A stretch of DNA of 64,000 nucleotides, taken from positions 518,281-582,280 of the forward strand of contig NQMI01000018.1 in assembly GCA_002270565.1 (NCBI GenBank). The letters run 5' to 3'. Within the stretch, counting starts at the first letter, position 1, and each line of letters begins with the position of its first letter. The position numbers and the translations under genes are program-made. Below, piece after piece: positions 46,469-57,968 of this stretch. The DNA comes from Stenocarpella maydis (taxonomy: Eukaryota > Ascomycota > Sordariomycetes > Diaporthales > Diaporthaceae). The notes under the pieces are model-generated. The model saw only the letters and a list, made by a program, of their open reading frames with translations. It made no database searches and was not told the origin of the DNA.

Positions 46469-49400
46469 CTTTGCTATGGCGACGCAGGGATTGCCAAAAA
46501 TGCGGTGGTCACGGCAGTATATCGACGTTGCAGTGTCCTTCTGTGAACCAGTGGACCGGTATGCATAGGTGCGTTTGCATCACAAGGCTACAGCAGAGAG
46601 ACTCAGCAGATTTTGCGATAAGCGGCTCAACCTACCTTATCGCAGCGCAGGCGCCAATTTGCTAAAGATCGAGCCCCACCTGCGCCTCGCCGTTGCCCTG
46701 CCCCGGATTCCAGGACCATGCCCATGCTCCCATGCCGCAAACCCCGCCAAAAACTTCATCTCATGGTAGCTCAAGTAGTGTACTGCAGCAGATCACCCTA
46801 GCGCATGCTTGGTGCGTCTTGGTTGGTGAGTGCATATTCAATATGCTCGTCCGCGTCTGGGGCACACACAGACACACATACACACATAAGAGAGCGAAGA
46901 GGATGTAGACCGGCCTTGTTACTTCCAACGTTGAGACATGCAGTTCCGACCGGACTCGGAAAACCTGCGAGTGTCTGAATTCCCTCGAAACCCAGGTCAC
47001 AACAGAGACAGCCCAGGCTTGGGGAGGGTGTCTTATTCCAACTGTATTGATGTAAAACTCACCGCCCGGGGCGGTGCGAGGATCCTTACATCCACTTGTT
47101 CGAAAATTAACATTCCACGCCATCGGTATTATCCGTCATGGTCTGGCCAATGCATGAGTCGCGGGCATGGGCTGGCGGAACCACGAGTTTGATACACGAT
47201 TCCCGCCGTGCTGCTCCCATCTATCGCGTGGAACAGTCTGGTTCATCAATTATTACTCAGGGAGCTCGCCTCAGTGCACCCCAACATCGTGCAGGGTTAT
47301 CACGATGCAGCCCTGCGGATGCGGATTATATCAAGGTTGGCCAAACCTTAATGCGGGCCAACAGCAATATTACCGCGGGACCACGGCGAGATCAGCGGAA
47401 GAAAATAGTGTATACATACATGCAGACATACCATCATCAGTCTCGTGATCATCAGGATTGCGATTGCGATCGCTGCTTGGCCGTACCTCGTCGTGGGATG
47501 AGGTGAAACTCGATATGACGTCCTATGGGTCGGCAGTGCGGACACGAGGTTGGCCATCCCGTCGCGACCTCGCGCGGCCGTTGTCAGCAGCCTCGATGGG
47601 TGATACCAGACCATCGGGGGGCAGGGACATGTGACGGGACCGCCCAGGCATGCACATGCACTGCCCAACTCTTTGGCACCCACCAACTCTACCACTAGAC
47701 CGCCGGCTCGGCTCCTCACCAACGGTGGCGCTCGATGATCTTCAGCAATAGCATGGACAGACAAAGACACAATGCTCTGCCTGGCGCGCGGCAAGCCGCA
47801 TATGAGGGCGGCACCACGCCAGCTTCTTGCCTGCTGCCTGCTTGTCACGGGAGAGGTTGTATCCGTGTGCGACCAACAGCTTTGATTGCCGAGACCTCGA
47901 TGACAAAGCCTTCTCTCTCTCTCTCAGACCGCATGTCTGTCTCTCTGGGCCTGAAGCTAACTCAAACCTGATGCCGCGAAGGAGCCGGCCAAGGCCACCA
48001 TCGCAGGCCCACAAGGCGGCTCAGTCTGTTCCGTACACGCAGGTGGTTGTGCGTGCACGTCTGGGGGCACTATATCTGCGGATGAGAAGCCGAGCATGAC
48101 CGCTTCTTTCCCCTCAAGGTGAAACAGTGTCAGAGGCTGTCGGGCTTCTTATCAGCGAGGCGGGATCGCAAACCTGGGGGAGATGGGGAGGATTCAGAGA
48201 GGGGTCCGAGGCCAGCGTCGCCGCCCATTGTTACTCACCGTCCACCGCCTTGTCAGTGAGCGTAGAGGCAGACGGGATGGGCAGAGTTTCTCTGCTCGCG
48301 GCCATGTGATTGGGTGGTGCTCGTTTCAGAGCGCTGTCAGTTTAATTGGCTGAGAGCCACCTGAGGCAACGGTGCGTAGAGATGCCCTGGTTCGTGCAGC
48401 AACGGAGCAAGGTCGGGGCCCACCTGGGCACTTCCATGGGGGCGAAGATCGCCCAAGGGGCCCAGCTCTGTGAGTGAAATCCTCCGAGCCTGTCACCCAC
48501 GACGCCTCGGACGCGGTGCTATTGTATAGACGCACCACGGCACGTCGGCCCAGGGCCTGCGCGTTCACGAGAAAGGAGATTATTGACTGGCCCGCCTCCC
48601 ATCAATAGTCTGTATTAATGTGACCACATCTGATGCACTTGCAGCAAACAAATATATGGCGGGTCGATGTGGCGCCAATCATTATCGAACTGCCCCAGCT
48701 CCTGACATAGGCAATGCCCATCTCCAGATTCCAATCCGACCCTTTCGGGCATGTACCGACAGGAGGGTTCTCTTGGGTCCGGTGCTCGATACGCGAACAA
48801 GGACGGGCCTCATTGTGGACAGTCCTGGGCCGCTCCCAGTCCAGCACCGGATACGCGGCTGCACCCCGACTGCCTCGGTATACATAACAGGTCCTTGTTA
48901 ACATGACACTACCACCACCAGCGTAGTATCAAGGCGCAGGAGAGCGAGATATGCCTCTTGGTGCTCATTTGGGCTGTACAGGTTTTGGGGGGTGCCAAGC
49001 ACCGGCGCTGGGGTCTTGTCCGCGGCCGCAATCGATGTCGCACGAAGGATGTATCTGCTCTATCGACCGAGGTGGTTCTCTCCCCAGGGGGGGCCCATTA
49101 TAAAAACTCGTATTCCTCGAAGACAGCAATGTACAGCAATGCTGTGCATTGTTCGTCATACGCCAATTGCAACGATCGCAAAGTCATTGGCCGTCAGGGC
49201 AGCAATTTCTGACATGTTATGCCATGGGCAGGACAAGGGCCACGATAAGATGGGAACTTGGCTCAGCTGGATGAAGAAAGAAAAAAGGTGACAGCCGCAT
49301 CGATTCGATGCAGCCCCCTGCAGAAGCCCCGACAAGCAGGGCCGGCAGGGCTTCGCGGGACTTACACTACATAGGGTAGCGACTATTGTATCTTGGCCAC

Positions 49401-51131
49401 GGCTGCGAGGACAACAACACATCATGGTCATTGCCGCCCTCCCAAAAAGAAGAGACATGCGGCACGGCATCGCCGCCTCGTCGGCCAGACAGATCGACAG
49501 GTCCAGTCCGGTATTGATTTGCATCGTGCTGCAGAGAGGCGCAACCTCAAAAGGGGAGTGCAAGAGCCGTGGCTGCTGCTGCTGCTGGGCTGCCTCAGGA
49601 GGGAGGTGAGAGGTGAGGAGATATTAATTAAGGGGAGCAGCATGAAAGGGGGTTCCTACGATCCAAACAGCACAGCCTCGTGGTTCTCGCTGGCAGGCTC
49701 AGGCGGGTGTTGCGTAGGCATGAGGCTGGGTGGACGGCCGACAAAACACAACGACGGACTATAATGCCGGGTTACCTGGTTGATAGTTCTTCAGCCAAGT
49801 AAAACCGGGCAAGGCTGCGCCAGTCCACCTGCCACACCCTGGAGAAGAAACTCCTGGGCTGGAGCAGCCAGCCAGCCAGCCACGTATCTGGGGGTTATCT
49901 CGGTCCGTGCCCAGAAGATATGATACTACAAAGTAAGATTCACGGGACCTGGGGGCTGTCAGCTCGACGGCAGGCAGTAGCGGCGGCAGTAGCAGTAGAG
50001 TAAGCTGTTGGGTATCATGATGCGGGCAGGTGGTGGTGAAGCCAAGCACTGAAGGGCAAAGCTTGCACTGAGTCGCTGTTTGTCCGGAGGGCCAAAGCAC
50101 CGGCAAAGCCCGTGGATGAGCCGAGGAGGCGTGCAACGTGGAGATGGACTATATTCCGCCGCCGCAGCAGCAGCAGGCGGGCGGGCCTGGCAGCCAGTAG
50201 TCTCAAGTTAGAGAGAGGAGGGAACTAGGGAGTACCGACTACCTGTAGGTAGTCAGCGTGTGTGTGTCTCGCAGTCAGGTAGTGTGCTGATGAAGTTGCG
50301 GCCCGCCGTGACTTGGCAGCAAGTCGCAATGGAAGAGGAAACGGGACGAGCAGGGGTGTGATCCGGACGTGTGTGGGTAAGCCCAGCATTAATGAAACAA
50401 CGACGGAGCTCGAGGTAGCGTGAGCCCCGCCAGGCCCCGTCCCCATGAATGGTCCTGAGATCAATGGAGCGACTCCGCGCAGGCGTGTGGGTCTACATCC
50501 CCCCGACCCCCCCTCGGCCTACACGTAGTGTACTGTATGTAGTGTAGACAGATCTTGGTGAGGCGTTGCGTGGGACCAGTCGCAGGGCCAGGGCCGGGAG
50601 TCTGAGGTGACTGGCTGCTGGCTGCTGGACGGGCTGGACGGGCTGACTCTGGACTTGGGCCCCAGGAGGATTACTGCCAGACACACTACAGCAACAGACA
50701 AGCTTATTGGGCGACAGGGAACAGCCACAGATCTCTCACCCTCGCTGTATCACTGACAGTGCAGCCCCCCTCCCCCCTTTCATAGACCAACAGGCCTACC
50801 CTGTCGCGGCCAGTCGTGGCCGTCGTGTACATACACTACTCCGGGCTCTGTATCATGACCCAGCAAGCCCAAGCAGCTGGTCTTGTTGTTCGCTTCGTAG
50901 CAGCCGTGGAGCATCTCGAGGCCAACCTTGGAACTCGGGGCATTTCTGAAGCAGCGCATCGTCTCCTAAAAAGGGCCCCCTCTCCCTGCCCACGGATGTG
51001 GTGACAAGTTTATTCTTCTTGAATTTTCCCTCTTCCTCCCCTCTCCCCCTCCTCCGGCTGAGATCGCACGTTTCTTTCTTGTCACGGCCGCAGTCTCTCG
51101 CTTCATCCTCACATTGCCTGCCTGCTTGCCG

Positions 51132-51163
<32 letters not shown>

Positions 51164-52366
51164 GCTACTACTACTACTACTACCACCACCACCACCACCA
51201 CCACCTACTACTACGACCTACTACTACTGCGAACGGGGTTTCGTCACAAGTCGGGTTCAGGTTCAAAAAAAAGTCCACCCAAGGCTTACTTACCATTTTA
51301 TCCCACCCCACCCACACCCATACCCATACAAATATTCGTTACAGCTTTGATTGATCGATTTGCGAAATACGACTTTCGGCTGGAATACAAATTCGTCAGC
51401 AGTAACGCGCAACAAAAATCTGTCGACCGAAATTATTGGCCGATCTACAGGACATTTGTCTCGCGCACGCACGCGCACACACTCTCACGCAAACGACCAT
51501 TATTATCCTTTCCCACACAGTCTTTTCTGAGAGGAGGCTCGTGTTCCCTCCCTCCTTCTCTCTCTCTCTCGTACGCTCAGCACGCTCTCGCTCCCGGCTC
51601 ACCACTCTCGGCTATACTCCACAGCTCTTTGGCCAGAACTCGGCATCCTTCGAGAAAGGAACCAAAAAGGGGGGAGGCCAAGAAAAAGCTGCAGCTCGCA
51701 CACCTGCTGCCTCTTGGGGGTTGCATCGGCTGACAGCTAAGTTTGCTCCTTGGGGCCCAATCCCGCCGAATCAGAGCCATTTCAGCACGTCTCAGCCAAA
51801 CGCGGCGGCTTGAAACCCTAAGCCCAACCGAGCGACACGAGAGGACGAGGCAAAAGGTACACACACCCTATCCTACTCGACGGACTCGACCATCTCCTTC
51901 CTGTCCGCGGACCCGCCGACGGCACTTTTCCCGCGCCCTTCCCTGTCCAGTTGATCAGCGTCCGACATATTTCCCACACACACACCACCATCGCCGCCGC
52001 CACTACCTCCAGGCACAATACACACAGCAGCCTCTTGGGCACAATTGCATTGCCGCCCCTTGGATCATCTAGGGCCCTTCTAGACCCTTGCGGCTCCCCA
52101 ACCTGAATCTGGTGTGGTCTGAGGAACGCCTGCACTGGTCAAGCGAGAAAGAGAAAAGGAAGGAAAAAAGTTCCTGCCTGCAGTGCTCCTGATTGCAGGT
52201 GGCAGCCACTGGTCCTGCATCACTGCTTGGGCTTATCTTAGGCGAACAAGTCGGTTCCCACGTTGTCTCACCCAGGCGACCTCGTGGTGCAGACTTACTC
52301 GCTATCCCGTCAATAGCTTCAATCACTTTTTGATTATTCGGCTGCTCAGCACACGCTCTTCTCACA
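46469..52366. other. Long intergenic region and probable leader of the next gene
   Basis: 5.9 kb without a supportable gene; frames are short and overlap on both strands. From about 51000 to 52366 the plus strand is strongly C/T-rich, carries a CTA/CAC repeat, and resembles the long leaders of fungal regulatory genes, with several short upstream ORFs (for example the one starting at 51347). Confidence 0.55.
51132..51229. repeat. (CTA)n / (CAC)n trinucleotide repeat
   Basis: About sixteen CTA units (one CTG) run into seven CAC units and then more CTA. It lies about 1.2 kb before the start codon of the downstream gene. Confidence 0.95.
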
Positions 52367-53815
52367 ATGAGCGCAGCCATCGCAATGGCTCCTTCGCCAG
52401 CTCCCCACGACCGAACAAGCTTTGGCGGCTCTCCGCCAGCCGTCACATCCTCGAATGCCTCGGCCCCCGCCCCTGCATCCGTCTCCCCATCCGCACAACG
52501 GACTGCCATCTCCGCAACCCCCAGTGCGCCCGCACCACCCGCGCCTCAGCAGCCATCTAGCCGGTCTGGCAGTGGCAGCCCCAAGGGCCACACTCAGGGA
52601 GCCGCGAAGTCCTCTCCCCCCAGCGCGTAAGTTGTCCTTTCCATCCCATTGCATGGCCTCGCGCGGCTTTGCATCGCACACATTTCAGCCGGTTGCTGAC
52701 CGCTTGTCAATCATCACAGATCTCGAACCGGTGGGGGCCCACCCAGGATCATTGTCAAGAAGGAGCCCGGCTCCCCCGACCTCGCAACAGCTCGCCACCG
52801 CCCTCGCAGGCTTGACCTGTCCCGTGGTGTAAACGTTGGCTCCGGTGCTGCGACCGCACGGCCGCTGACCTCCCGAGAGAGTGGTGGACTGGGTATTCAG
52901 GAGATGGGACTGGCCTGCCTGTCCCCCGGTTTTGTCACTCAAGATCCCGTCATGAAGGAACAAGTGCAACGGAGTTTGTCCGTCCGGGAACAGCAGAGGC
53001 ACCTGATTGAGGCACGACTGCAGCAACAGTCGGCGAAGGGAGATGGCCCGACAGACAAGGACAAGGAGCCACCGAGCGGATTCGCGGCCAAGACACCGGG
53101 CATGTCGCGCAGGAACAAGGCCCCACCAGGACTGTCAATTGTCGCCCCATCACACGAGAACTTCGCCAACGAGAGGGTCATCCAGTCAGCGCCCCTCGGC
53201 CAGACTTTTACGGGCATGAACAACCCGCATCCTCTCACCCGCCACATCGAAAACCGCCCCTCCAAGCTCTCAAACACATCACACATCCACCACGTGCCAG
53301 CCACGCAAACAAACAACAGGCTACCACCCATCTCTGACGTGTTCGGCCACAGCCTCCACTCGGGCCACCCAGAATCCACTGGCCATGCCATGTACGCGCA
53401 GCACCAGAACGGCCCTCAGACAGCCCGCTCGCCTGGCCACACCCACCAGCCCCACCCCCCACCCACTGCTACTAGGCCGAGGGAATACAAGTCGGCTGAG
53501 GAAGCCCAGCACGAGCTCGCTGGAGGCCGCCCCGAACTCCTCCCAAAGTTAGTCCACTACGGCGGCCACCAGCCACCAACCCCGCCATCGCCCCTGCCCG
53601 GCGCTCAGAGAGTTGATGCGAACCGAAGCACCAGCACCACGAAGCGACGCCGCGACGAGTACGAGGCTGGCGTCTCGCCCCCGCTGGGCAACGGCCGGCC
53701 ATCGGTCCGACGAGGCCCCTTCGGCGAAGGGCGGGACAGTCCTGAAACACAACGCGCCAAGAGGGAGGAGTTCCTACGGATCTGCGAGAGGGCTTGGGAT
53801 CTCTTCCACTCCTGA
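52367..53815 (+). CDS. Pro/Ser-rich protein of unknown function
   Basis: Two exons (52367-52626, 52720-53815) joined in phase 2 give 451 aa. I do not recognise the family. The N-terminal 86 residues are Ala/Ser/Pro-rich. After the intron comes a well-ordered stretch: RIIVKKEPGSPDLATARHRP, TSRESGGLGIQEMGLACLSPGF, then REQQRHLIEARLQQQ, which looks helical. The middle (His/Pro/Ser-rich) is low-complexity. A KRRRDEYE basic patch suggests nuclear entry, and the C-terminus ends in a helical block, RAKREEFLRICERAWDLFHS. The compositional style, the long repeat-bearing leader and the VKKEPGSP element (sumoylation-like) suggest a nuclear regulator, but this is inference only. The intron has a TGCTGAC branch motif and clean GTAAGT/CACAG ends, which supports the model. 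Confidence 0.72.
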
Positions 53816-56261
53816 CCGGCGTCCTACAGAGTTCTCGATAATCACGTCCAGGGCGGAGAAGGAGAAAGATTACGCATTTTTTGCATACCTCGATATGCGT
53901 GTGACAACAGTGGTGTGTATATTTTGCAGCATCGACGGCCTGTTGCAACCAGAAAAACTCCAAAAGTCCATGTAATGCGGGGGATGCCAGTAAGAAAAGG
54001 ACACTCCGTCGAAAAATGGAGAACAGGGTTGGAAATGAGATACAGTAATGTCTTGTTTGTGTGTTTGTACACCTTCAGGCTTGGGAAGGGGGGAGGGGGG
54101 TCGCGGCGCGGTGTCTTCCATGGGATTGAAGTGGACACATGGGCGTCAGAGATACCAATATAGGACACGTTCAAATCCGGGGGATTCTGCACGACTTGGG
54201 ACTTTCATTTATACAACAAGGCTTCACTCTGTTTTTTCAATACTCTCCCTCGACACAGTCTTCTACTACACGTCAGCTATTTCGATTCTCGACAAACACG
54301 ACCAACACCGTCCTCGGAGCAGGGAAACCCCACCTCGGATTAATGGGGGTTACAGCGGGGGGAATGGGGCGGTTTGGGTGCAATATTACCACTATTGGGC
54401 TTGGCTTTTTCCACTATCAATCACCTGTCAGAGGCGTTAGCTTTTGTCCTATGTTTATCCAGGCCGGGGTACAGTTTGGCTGATACAAAAACTGTTTTGT
54501 TGGCTTTGTGTGTTCATCTTTTGATTTTGCCCATGTGAATGATGAAGGGGAGGAGAAGGGGGGGGGTTCTTCTGTCCGGTTTCTTGGTCTGGATTACGAG
54601 GGAGGATCATGGAGGGAAGGATTTCGGGTTAGGTTCAACTGGATGGACGAAATCCGGGAAGGGCGTCCCGGACGGATGGGACCATCTCTCTATAGCTGAC
54701 AGCTTTAGAATCAAACCGACAGTATCTTTCAACTCAGACTTGACTTTACAGCCGGGTGAGAGTGGCGAGCTACGAGCATGAGTCACGGCGGGGTACTCGG
54801 CAGGTTCCCAGCTATGTGCCCATTAGGTGGCTTGTTCGCCCAATGATATATAAGTATACATCATGAACGGGACTTGTTTCAACTTCTCTGTTCAGCACAT
54901 ACCTGCATCCGTAACTTGAATTCATCCCCCCCACCCCCGGCCCAGGGGGACCCTATCTGGACTGCCGTTACTTCTACCTATGACGGTCGAAGAAGCATAA
55001 CTACCTAATCAGGCAGTTTACCAAAGTCAGTCCTCTCTACCTGCCACACAACCAATCTCTCCCCTCCTTCAACCCACAACTCTGACTTGCCGCAGTGATC
55101 CGTCACCGACACGACCCCCCCCCCGGATAGACAGATCCGGCCCTGTCGCGCATGCTCTTCTCAGCAAGCAAGGGTTGAAACCCCGGCGCAGCGCCACAAT
55201 ATCCAGTATGAAAAAAAAAAAATTATAACATTTTGTATGTCAGATTTATGGCACTGTCTTGTTTCGCACTCGTCCTCATTTTGAGACGGGGGGCTTGCCG
55301 TCTGACGGCAGCAAGAGAGGGAGAGATGGTGGGAGAAAGAGAAAGATCTGAGACCACTCGGACATGCTGAGGCTTTATCTTGGAAATGGTACCAGGTGAA
55401 GGGAAAAAAAGAAAGCTGCACTTTGTCCCTTCCCTCTGCGTTCTCTCTCCCTGACTCCCTGGTGAGTTGGAATAGAAACGAGAGAGAGAAGGTTGGGCCG
55501 AACGGCCCAAGAGTTGGGAGGGGGCGCAGCTTCAAGGGCCCCATCTGCTGCCTTGTCCGTTCGTCTGGTCTGGTCGCCCTTCGGGCTCGGCGGTGCGGCC
55601 GCGGCCGTGGTCGGGTGGGCCGGCGTATTCGGCGGCCCAGTGTGACAGGTCTGTGTTGGGACGAGGTTGCCTGGGACGAGGAGGGGGACGACGGTTGGTC
55701 TCCTGGGCTTTTGGAGAGCGAAGAGTTCGCTGCTTTTCCCCAGCAGGATGCCGAGGGTTTGGGGCAGCCAGTCGGTTGGTCGCTGGGTTGGTCTGCCTGC
55801 CTGCCTGTCTCTCTGTCTGTCTGTCCTGCATATCTGAGGCGTATGGGGGCCCCTCTTGTGTGTGTCTGTCTCTTGTCTCTCTTCTCCCGCAGCCCCACGC
55901 GGCAGCAACGTTGCGCCAGCCTTCCCTCACACTCCCCAGCCACAGACCCCAGACGTTTGTGCGACCAGTGGGACGGGCGCCTGGCTCAAATGTTTGCCGG
56001 GGCCTGTTGAAACGCCGAGTCGAGTGACGAGGCAACACAAGCGGTCCCTGGGGGTGGTCGGGATGCTGTCATCAACATTGCCCTGGTTGCCCTGGTTGTT
56101 TGTGTGATAGACATGTGTGTGTGTGTGTGTCATCCACCGTCTCCTGTGGGTATACTACCTACCAACCAGCTACAGGTCTGGCTGTACCTTTTTATTTGCT
56201 TCAACCTGGTTGCATCGAACTAGAGGAAGACCCCGTTCCTTTCAGGACTGGCAGCTCTAGC
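53816..56261. other. Intergenic region
   Basis: The first few hundred bases are probably 3' UTR. Around 55160-56010 both strands stay open in low-complexity Arg/Pro/Thr-rich frames, which I do not accept as genes. A (GT)n run lies at about 56112-56130. Confidence 0.5.
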
Positions 56262-57254
56262 ATGGCAGTATCCCCAAAACTCAGCTTCGGAGCACATGGC
56301 AACCCCCCAATCAAGGTGAGAACAGCTCCTTTAACAATGATCAGACGGTGGGGGAGACTGAGCCTATCAAGACTGCGGGCCAGGCTGAACCCCAAGCAGC
56401 AACCCATGACACCATGCAGCAGCCCCGTCCGCGATGTCTCAGGGCAGGAGGGCCGCGCTGAATCCAGAACAACCGCAGAAGAAGGCCCCCGACAGCAGGA
56501 GCAACAAGCGGAAAATGATGACGAACCCGGACGCATAGACGGCCCAGCGGCTGAACCACGCACAAACGACCAGGGAGCCAATGCCGCCGTCGAGCTCGAA
56601 GGGCTCTCCCTCGACATCGGTACCTTCCCCGGGGGCAAGGGTGCCGTTGTCGAGGCCGTGAGCGATGAGGAGGGCAGGATGGGCGGCCAGGAGCCGCCGT
56701 TGTCGTACTTTGACGACTCAGAGGAAGGATCGCAGACCTCGAGCGAGGGGTCGTGGGTATCCTTCCCTTCTAGCGGCTCCAACACCACACACAGCAGCGC
56801 CGGCGCCGGCTCCGGAGAGGAGGATGATAACGCCCCCGGGACAGCACATGACAACCCGCTGCCCAGCCCGGAAGCGACCTTCAGGTTCCACGAGGAGTTT
56901 GGCGGTGACAGCGGCGGCTTTCTCGACGGCGGGGCCGAGCCACCACCAGGAGAGGGGGTGTGCATGGTGGAGGATGAAGGCGGATACCCCCTCGCCTCCC
57001 CGGAGGACGCGGGGCCCTGGTTGTCGAGGGCGATACCCAAGTGGGCGTTCCTGAGATCCAGCAACTCGCTGCCCGTTTTTGGCCTGGGTCCCGAGGATTT
57101 CCACCACGGGGGGTCGGCGCTGAGGCACGAGGTCTCGGCGGATGAGGTCGAGGGCGGGACTGAGTCAGACGGAGATGAAGACGAAGGCGAGGACGGCGAG
57201 GACAGCACACGCTCGACGAGGGGGGTCGCGACGGCTGGGGTGGTGTACTTGTAG
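56262..57254 (+). CDS. Doubtful acidic low-complexity protein
   Basis: An open frame gives 330 aa from the ATG at 56262 (MAVSPKLSFG). No known domain is seen. It starts with a basic segment (MIRRWGRLSLSRLRARLNPKQ) and continues with Glu/Asp/Ser/Gly-rich text, including LSYFDDSEEGSQTSSEGSWVSF and a PKWAFLRSSNSLPVFGLGPEDF block, ending in an acidic tail. Third positions are rich in G and C, favouring the plus strand. The opposite strand is also open through the whole stretch (57631-56201), so coding status is uncertain. The start is arbitrary among several Mets; a donor-like GTGAGA at 56315 could mark an intron. Confidence 0.45.
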   Translation: MAVSPKLSFGAHGNPPIKVRTAPLTMIRRWGRLSLSRLRARLNPKQQPMTPCSSPVRDVSGQEGRAESRTTAEEGPRQQEQQAENDDEPGRIDGPAAEPRTNDQGANAAVELEGLSLDIGTFPGGKGAVVEAVSDEEGRMGGQEPPLSYFDDSEEGSQTSSEGSWVSFPSSGSNTTHSSAGAGSGEEDDNAPGTAHDNPLPSPEATFRFHEEFGGDSGGFLDGGAEPPPGEGVCMVEDEGGYPLASPEDAGPWLSRAIPKWAFLRSSNSLPVFGLGPEDFHHGGSALRHEVSADEVEGGTESDGDEDEGEDGEDSTRSTRGVATAGVVYL

Positions 57255-57968
57255 CGTAGACGATTAAAGACTATGGAATAATGACCTGCCGCCCACAAGG
57301 CATACAACCAAAAGACTACCATATTCATCGTAAGTGCCCTTACATAGTCAACCGTTTGCCCTGCCCCCGCCCCAGGGTTCATCTTTGGTCCAAACCTGAC
57401 ACCATCTATAAGCCCAGAACCATCGTTCACTACAAGCAAACCAATAAACAAACAGTAAGGTGGGATGTAAAATAACTGTGAAGGCCCGAATTCAGACGCA
57501 GTGCCCATCACAACGCCAATCAACACACAGGCAACCGGGGGGGGGGAGCTCCTCCACAAGAAAACACCAAGAGGAGGGGCGCGCTGTAGCACCTTATAGG
57601 GGTGGCAGGGCGTAGAGAGGGTGCTCCTCAACCAGCTCTCTATTTTTTTGAGGCTTTTGTCGCAGGGGTTGCATCGTGTCTGGTTGTATCAATGTTTGCA
57701 TACTGATGTTCAAGCGATGGTCTACAGGTGCTTGAGGCAAGAAACCCCTTAGCGAGATGCCTCCTGTCGCTTGCAACCTTATAGTCATTCAGTCAGCCTT
57801 GGTCCTTGCTCTTGTCCTTAAAGCCCATTAAAGTCCCGAGCGTATCCAACCCCTTGCCAGCTCAAACGTCGATGCGTAGGGCCTCCACGGCAGTCCGTGG
57901 TATGTACGCTCCGTCCAGGCTTACCCAGGCTGGCCATGGTCTTATGATCGAAACTTGGCCCGCCGCCT
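57255..57968. other. Intergenic region
   Basis: Between the doubtful acidic ORF and the end of the RTA1-family gene. Nothing recognised. Confidence 0.5.

Noticed and set aside
51132..51229. Trinucleotide array considered as a CRISPR-like or satellite array
   Set aside because: It is a plain microsatellite without spacers.
55161..56038. Overlapping open frames of 144-260 codons on both strands
   Set aside because: Arg/Pro/Gln/Thr-rich text without domains, present on both strands. Probably low-complexity non-coding DNA.
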